From: Acidisarcina sp.
GTDB lineage: Bacteria; Acidobacteriota; Blastocatellia; Pyrinomonadales; Pyrinomonadaceae
Reading direction: 5' to 3'
DNA: 5,038 nt
Assembly: GCA_021155145.1 (NCBI GenBank)
Contig: JAJNPX010000379.1
Span: forward strand, 1 to 5,038
Shown in pieces: positions 1 through 5,038 of the stretch (positions are counted from its first letter, which is position 1; each line of letters starts with the position of its first letter). The notes beneath the pieces were generated by a model. It did not search any database, was not told the origin of the DNA, and was given only the letters and a program-made list of their open reading frames with translations. Made by a program: the position numbers and the translations under genes.

Positions 1-1909
<1,909 letters not shown>

Positions 1910-1913
<4 letters not shown>

Positions 1914-2206
1914 GTATCCAACTCATCGTCAGTATCATCGTCTGAATCTGACGCCTTTCCTTCCCGCTTCTTCTTTCCGTACCGGCCCTCTTTCATCTGC
2001 ATTTCCACTTCCTTGGCCTTAGCTGCCGACGGGTTCATTATTTCATTCACGGCGTTCATCGAGGCACCGAGTGCCGTAGTGCCTTCCGCCGCGTTCTTCT
2101 CAAATTCTTCCGTTGTCCGCGGCTTTTGATTAGCCAACGCCCGGATCCCGACAAATGCCGCTGCGATCAGCAATACGAAAAATGCTATTCCGATCCAGTC
2201 CGCCAT
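1910..2206 (-). CDS. Small single-pass membrane protein, 98 residues, unknown function
   Basis: No family is recognised. Residues about 5-25 (IGIAFFVLLIAAAFVGIRAL) form one clear N-terminal transmembrane helix, probably a signal anchor. A mostly polar, Ala/Glu/Met-rich and probably helical region follows (about 30-75). After that comes a basic patch (GKKKREGK, 77-84) and a strongly acidic tail (DSDDDTDDELDT, 87-98). I see no cleavage site or lipobox. The ATG lies three bases after the kdsB stop, and its TGA shares four bases with the next gene's ATG. This placement and the intact frame make it a real operon member rather than a chance ORF. The single anchor plus charged cytoplasmic or periplasmic tail would suit an accessory or scaffold protein, but the sequence does not show a function. 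Confidence 0.8.
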
Positions 2207-2209
2207 AGC

Positions 2210-3040
2210 TCACGCCACTATCTCGTGTGCGGCCTCCTCGGCTTCCAGTATGCCCCGAACGATCGTCAGATCCTCGTCCGTATCAACTCCGATAGACCTT
2301 GAGGCGGCATCGACCACCGCGATCTTCGCTCCGTTCTCTAAAGCGCGGAGCTGTTCGAGCATTTCGAATTTCTCCAGCCGCGTCTGCGGCATCTTTGTGA
2401 ACTCGAGCAGGTACTCCCGGCGGTAAACGTAAAGTCCCGTATGTTTCTTAAAGTTCAAAAGGAGCTCGGGCTCAGCTTCGATCGCCTTATTCGGGTCGCC
2501 GTTGTATCGCAATGACGCTTCTCTCGGCCACGGCATCGGCGAACGCGAAAAATAGAGGGCATAGCCGCCGTCACCGATCACGACCTTCACATTGTTGCCA
2601 TTCAGCAGCTCACCAAGACTTTCGATCTGTTCGCAGGTCGTACTCATGTCGGCCCCATCGTCGTGAAGCAAGGCCTCCACCGCACGATCTATCGTGGCAG
2701 GGGAGATCACGGGCTCGTCACCCTGTACGTTTACCACTATCGAACCTACGGGCAGATCGAGCGCTACCTCGGCAATGCGGTCGCTGCCCGATCGGTGTTC
2801 AGCGGAGGTCATCGCTGCACGATGGCCGCTTTCGGTCACGGTATTGTAGATCCTCAGGTCGTCCGTAGCGACGATCACTTCATCGATCGTCGCGGCCTCG
2901 CGGGCCCGCTCGACGGTATGAAGGATAAGCGGCTTCCCCGCTATCGGCAAAAGCATTTTGCCCGGCAAACGGACGGACGAATAGCGCGCCGGGATGATCG
3001 CAACCACTAATTTTCTGGGTATTTCCCCGTGTGTCTCCAC
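2210..3040 (-). CDS. kdsB: 3-deoxy-manno-octulosonate cytidylyltransferase (CMP-Kdo synthetase)
   Basis: KdsB couples CTP and Kdo to CMP-Kdo plus pyrophosphate in the cytosol, activating Kdo for transfer to lipid A in LPS core assembly. Family motifs, numbered from the GTG at 3040, are IIPARYSSVRLPGKML (15-30, nucleotide loop), VNVQGDEPVI (103-112, with metal-binding Asp108), RSPMPWPRE (166-174), KHTGLYVYRREYL (199-211), EQLRALENG (229-237) and GVDTDEDL (251-258, second metal-site Asp253). Length is 276 residues from this start; E. coli KdsB has 248. The start is uncertain: a second GTG at 3007 (codon 12) would give 265 residues beginning VVAIIPAR, closer to E. coli's short N-terminus. The 3040 start lies only about 10 bases past a TATAAT box, so it would be nearly leaderless, while 3007 would leave a leader of about 37 bases. 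Neither has a good Shine-Dalgarno site. It is the first gene of the operon that ends with pyrG, the source of its CTP. Confidence 0.95.
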   Translation of the reverse strand: METHGEIPRKLVVAIIPARYSSVRLPGKMLLPIAGKPLILHTVERAREAATIDEVIVATDDLRIYNTVTESGHRAAMTSAEHRSGSDRIAEVALDLPVGSIVVNVQGDEPVISPATIDRAVEALLHDDGADMSTTCEQIESLGELLNGNNVKVVIGDGGYALYFSRSPMPWPREASLRYNGDPNKAIEAEPELLLNFKKHTGLYVYRREYLLEFTKMPQTRLEKFEMLEQLRALENGAKIAVVDAASRSIGVDTDEDLTIVRGILEAEEAAHEIVA

Positions 3041-3043
3041 GGG
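3026..3043 (-). promoter_or_regulatory. Small inverted repeat at the start of the kdsB message
   Basis: CCCGTG (3026-3031) and CACGGG (3038-3043) are perfect 6-base inverted arms around a 6-base loop. On the minus strand the hairpin takes in the GTG at 3040 and lies just downstream of the TATAAT box. If translation starts at 3007 it would be a 5' leader hairpin; if at 3040 it would pair the start codon. A regulatory role is only a possibility, as six pairs can arise by chance. Confidence 0.3.
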
Positions 3044-3050
3044 CTTTTAG

Positions 3051-3056
3051 ATTATA
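3051..3056 (-). promoter_or_regulatory. Putative -10 box of the kdsB operon promoter
   Basis: The minus strand reads TGAATATAATCTAAAAG, which contains a perfect TATAAT. No good -35 element sits at 17 bases; the nearest candidate, TTGCTT, would give a 15-base spacer. The expected transcription start is about 3043-3046, immediately before the GTG at 3040. Location in the divergent gap supports a promoter here, but the exact start is inferred. Confidence 0.5.
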
Positions 3057-3107
3057 TTCATTTTGCCGCCTAAGCAAGGCAATGAAACCGAAACTTGGAC
3101 AGTGGCG

Positions 3108-3113
3108 TACAAT
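3108..3113 (+). promoter_or_regulatory. Possible -10 box for the CPBP protease gene
   Basis: TACAAT matches five of six bases of the sigma-70 -10 consensus and lies 17 bases before the preferred ATG at 3131. No convincing -35 element is at the right distance. A promoter is needed in this divergent gap, but this assignment is weak. An alternative pair is TTGGAC (3095-3100) with TATTCT (3118-3123) at a 17-base spacing. Confidence 0.3.
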
Positions 3114-3130
3114 TCGATATTCTTTCGCCA

Positions 3131-3994
3131 ATGCAGGAGCAGGAACTTAAACTCGCCGAGCCTATATTATTTCAGCCAATTGAATCCCGAGGCCCCAAAC
3201 GGATAGATCCGAATGATCCGCCGTGGGGATCGGCAATTGGATTGGCCGTCTGGATAGCAAGCGTCGCGCTTGTAGTGTTTTTGCCGAGCATTTTCTTGCT
3301 CCCATACCTGTTCTCGAAAACTGGGGGAGTCCTGGACCAAGAAGTAATTGGACAGATCGCGACCTCAGACCCGACAGCGGTTCTTATCCAGGTGGCCTCG
3401 ATCCTGCCGGTTCACATTTTAACTTTGCTCTTGTGTTGGTTCGTGGTGACCAAGTCTCGCTCGTACCCGTTCCGAGCTACCCTGGGGTGGGAGTCTGGGG
3501 GAATGCGCTGGTGGCATTATCCGCTCATACTTTTCGGCTTTGTCGCGGTGATGATCGTCGTCGGCAGCATCATGCCCGAACAGGAAAACGACCTTCTCCG
3601 CATCTTGAAAAGTTCGAGATGGGCACTTTATACCGTCGCTTTCCTAGCCGTGTTCACAGCGCCATTTGTCGAAGAGGTCGTTTATCGCGGCATATTATAT
3701 TCGGCGTTTCAGCGTTCAATTGGAACATATGGCGCGGTCGTCCTTGTCACATTCTTGTTCGCGTTGGTTCACGTACCGCAATATTATCCGAGCTATTCAA
3801 CAATTATCCTGCTCACGCTGCTCAGCCTGATCCTTACCCTGGTAAGGGTCTTTTCGGGAAATCTGCTGCCGTGCATTATTCTGCACACGCTCTTTAACGC
3901 GTTCCAGTCGGCGATGCTGCTTGCCGAGCCTCATATCTCGTTGCCCGGCCCGGTGCCGGCCGACCAGGCCGCACTTTTTCTGATGCTCATATAA
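3131..3994 (+). CDS. CPBP-family intramembrane metalloprotease (Abi/CAAX protease-like)
   Basis: This is an integral membrane protein of the CPBP family, whose founding eukaryotic members (Rce1) cleave prenylated CAAX proteins. Bacterial members are mostly of unknown substrate; some work in bacteriocin immunity or protein processing. In the 287-residue product from ATG 3131 the signature motifs are intact: EEVVYRG (181-187, Glu181/Glu182 and Arg186), FALVHVP (210-216, His214) and LHTLFN (251-256, His252 and Asn256). About seven hydrophobic segments are visible, near 35-61, 83-107, 128-147, 165-180, 200-216, 222-242 and 245-263. A soluble Pro/Asp-rich N-terminus of about 33 residues (ending PNDPPWG) precedes the first. 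The frame is also open from a TTG at 3095 (299 residues), but that would place the likely promoter inside the gene, so I prefer ATG 3131. There is no clear Shine-Dalgarno site. The gene diverges from kdsB and converges on the FecR gene, so it is probably transcribed alone. The substrate cannot be told from the sequence. Confidence 0.92.
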   Translation: MQEQELKLAEPILFQPIESRGPKRIDPNDPPWGSAIGLAVWIASVALVVFLPSIFLLPYLFSKTGGVLDQEVIGQIATSDPTAVLIQVASILPVHILTLLLCWFVVTKSRSYPFRATLGWESGGMRWWHYPLILFGFVAVMIVVGSIMPEQENDLLRILKSSRWALYTVAFLAVFTAPFVEEVVYRGILYSAFQRSIGTYGAVVLVTFLFALVHVPQYYPSYSTIILLTLLSLILTLVRVFSGNLLPCIILHTLFNAFQSAMLLAEPHISLPGPVPADQAALFLMLI

Positions 3995-4021
3995 AAAAGC
4001 GAGGCGTTATATCACCTCGCT
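3993..4021 (-). terminator. Rho-independent terminator between convergent genes
   Basis: AGCGAGG (3998-4004) and CCTCGCT (4015-4021) form a perfect 7-pair stem around a 10-base loop. On the minus strand the stem runs into TTTTTT (3993-3998), a good intrinsic terminator for the FecR gene that ends at 4045. On the plus strand the stem is followed by only CTTATC, so it may stop the CPBP transcript less efficiently. The CPBP stop codon (3992-3994) lies inside the T run. Confidence 0.8.
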
Positions 4022-4044
4022 CTTATCTACCGCTCTGAAAAGGC

Positions 4045-5038
4045 CTACGGATTTACACGCCGCCCGCCGCCGGCTCCCCTGATCGGGGCAGGCGATGAGG
4101 CCGGCGCCGAGGGTGTCGAAGGTGCCGATATCGGAGGCGAGAAGACCGGGCTGGCGGAACGACGCGGGCCGTCAAAACCGGCGTCAACATCACGCATTAT
4201 CCCTCTACCGATCTTCGGGCCAGTCGATTCCTTACCCTGGATCGCAGAGAATGGAGGAGCCTTGGCGACATCGCCGACAGGTGGGCGCCGATAACTTGGC
4301 GAGCCATCGCCCCGATCGCCGCCACGGATCGGCCGACGGGCCGTCGGATCACCGGTCGGCGGTGTTCCTGTGGTCGGAGGTCGATAGGTAGGCGGTTGAA
4401 ATACGATCGGCGGCAGTCGGTACCACCAAATATCCGCCCCAAACCCATATCCGTATGGCGATCTCCACCCGTAACCGAACGGCAGGAAGCAATATCGGCC
4501 AAATGACGCATCGTAGACCCAAAGCCCGAACGAATTGTACATATTCCAGCGGCCACCGATGAACGAATTCATTAATGAGGTCCGAAGAGTCCGGTCCCTC
4601 AACGAATTGGTCGCCTTTGCAAGCTCTTTAGCTCTGGTCTTGCTCCATGCCTCAAAATCGTCGCGCTCATCGCGGTCAAACTTCACGACGGCGACATCGC
4701 CCTCGTCGGAGGTGATCGCTTTTCCACCCTTGACCACAGAATCGCCAACCTCGGCCTTGCCTTTCCAAACCTCAAGCCGTGCGGTTCCGTCCGCGGCAAC
4801 ATCGACCCGATAAACTCCGGTCTTGATCAGGCTGTATTGCTCTGAAGGGGTAAAGACTGTGACCGTGAAATCATTATCTGCGAAGACCTCGAGCATAACG
4901 CTGCCCTTCTCGACCTGAACCTGCAGATCCTCGAGCTGGGTTGTCTTGAACTGGAAAGTCGTATTTGGAGCAACGCGCAGGTACGAACCGGGGTTAAGCA
5001 GTACCTCTGCGCGGCTATCCGCGCCCGTGCTCACGATG
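4045..5038 (-). CDS. FecR-domain protein with aromatic/Gly-rich segment and Pro-rich tail, N-terminus cut by the window edge
   Basis: The frame is open to the right edge, so the start and any signal peptide lie outside; the GTG at 5034 is only the first internal start-like codon. Counting from it (329 residues), 1-110 resemble the second half of a FecR domain: STGADSRAEVLLNPGSYLRV, then alternating beta-like strands through TVFTPSEQYSLIKTGVYRVD and LEVWKGKAEVGDS. A charged helical stretch follows (about 120-155, including FEAWSKTRAKEL). Next is a Trp/Tyr/Phe/Gly-rich block (about 163-205: WNMYNSFGLWVYD, FGRYCFLPFGYGW, YGYGFGADIWWY), then a Pro/Ser/Arg/Gly-rich low-complexity tail of about 120 residues ending GGGRRVNP. 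Classical FecR transmits iron-citrate signals to an ECF sigma factor, but stand-alone FecR-domain proteins with aromatic tails, which I recall from Acidobacteriota, are uncharacterised and probably envelope-located. No FecI or TonB receptor gene is in view, so an iron-signalling role should not be assumed. Gene identity is good; function is unknown. Confidence 0.85.
   Translation of the reverse strand, partial: IVSTGADSRAEVLLNPGSYLRVAPNTTFQFKTTQLEDLQVQVEKGSVMLEVFADNDFTVTVFTPSEQYSLIKTGVYRVDVAADGTARLEVWKGKAEVGDSVVKGGKAITSDEGDVAVVKFDRDERDDFEAWSKTRAKELAKATNSLRDRTLRTSLMNSFIGGRWNMYNSFGLWVYDASFGRYCFLPFGYGWRSPYGYGFGADIWWYRLPPIVFQPPTYRPPTTGTPPTGDPTARRPIRGGDRGDGSPSYRRPPVGDVAKAPPFSAIQGKESTGPKIGRGIMRDVDAGFDGPRRSASPVFSPPISAPSTPSAPASSPAPIRGAGGGRRVNP

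Noticed and set aside
3026..3049. Inverted repeat followed by CTTTT read as a plus-strand terminator
   Set aside because: No plus-strand gene ends here, the stem is only six pairs and the T run is short.
3095..3130. TTG at 3095 as the start of the CPBP gene
   Set aside because: It would add 12 residues without family features and put the likely -10 box inside the coding region; ATG 3131 is simpler.
3223..3897. 224-codon plus-strand open frame inside the CPBP gene
   Set aside because: It is the alternative frame of a gene whose own frame shows all conserved CPBP motifs; its translation is Arg/Ser/Pro-rich with no domain.
3131..3994. CPBP protein as part of a phage-defence or bacteriocin-immunity system
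   Set aside because: No bacteriocin, toxin or defence gene is nearby, and the gene stands alone between housekeeping and envelope genes.
4333..4347. Perfect 7+1+7 inverted repeat CCGACGGGCCGTCGG
   Set aside because: It lies within GC-rich Pro/Arg codons of the FecR tail, far from any promoter, and is most likely a by-product of codon composition.
4197..4556. 119-codon minus-strand open frame within the FecR gene
   Set aside because: It is out of frame with the FecR product, Arg-rich and low in complexity, as expected of a shadow of GC-rich coding sequence.

Overview
The window is ordinary chromosomal sequence from a Gram-negative bacterium with an LPS-type outer membrane, since it carries kdsB for Kdo activation. 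GC content is moderate, roughly 50-53% by eye. The right-hand FecR-domain protein, with its Trp/Tyr/Gly-rich segment and proline-rich tail, together with the general gene style, suggests Acidobacteriota, perhaps Blastocatellia/Pyrinomonadales. This placement is an inference from family resemblance and was not tested by any search. I see no RNA gene, CRISPR array, insertion sequence or prophage, and the sequence is densely coding with no gene-free stretch over 300 bases.

Left and centre (1-3040, minus strand): a tightly packed four-gene operon read right to left. kdsB (CMP-Kdo synthetase) comes first, then a 98-residue single-pass membrane protein, then a small multi-pass membrane protein whose reading frame appears broken by a one-base shift, then pyrG (CTP synthase), which runs off the left edge. 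Junctions are a 3-base gap, a 4-base ATGA overlap and an 8-base overlap, so translational coupling is likely. PyrG makes the CTP that KdsB spends activating Kdo, which gives the operon a metabolic logic. The role of the two small membrane proteins between them is unknown.

Centre (3041-3130): a short divergent promoter region. It has a perfect TATAAT on the minus strand for the kdsB operon and a weaker TACAAT on the plus strand for the next gene.

Right (3131-3994, plus strand): a CPBP-family (Abi/CAAX protease-like) intramembrane protease homologue with its conserved Glu-Glu, Arg, His and His/Asn motifs intact. It converges on a FecR-domain protein (4045-5038, minus strand) whose N-terminus lies beyond the right edge. 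A hairpin with a six-base T run on the minus strand separates the two.

The item most worth a second look is the probable frameshift in the small membrane gene between kdsB and pyrG. I did not find a convincing new multi-gene system.
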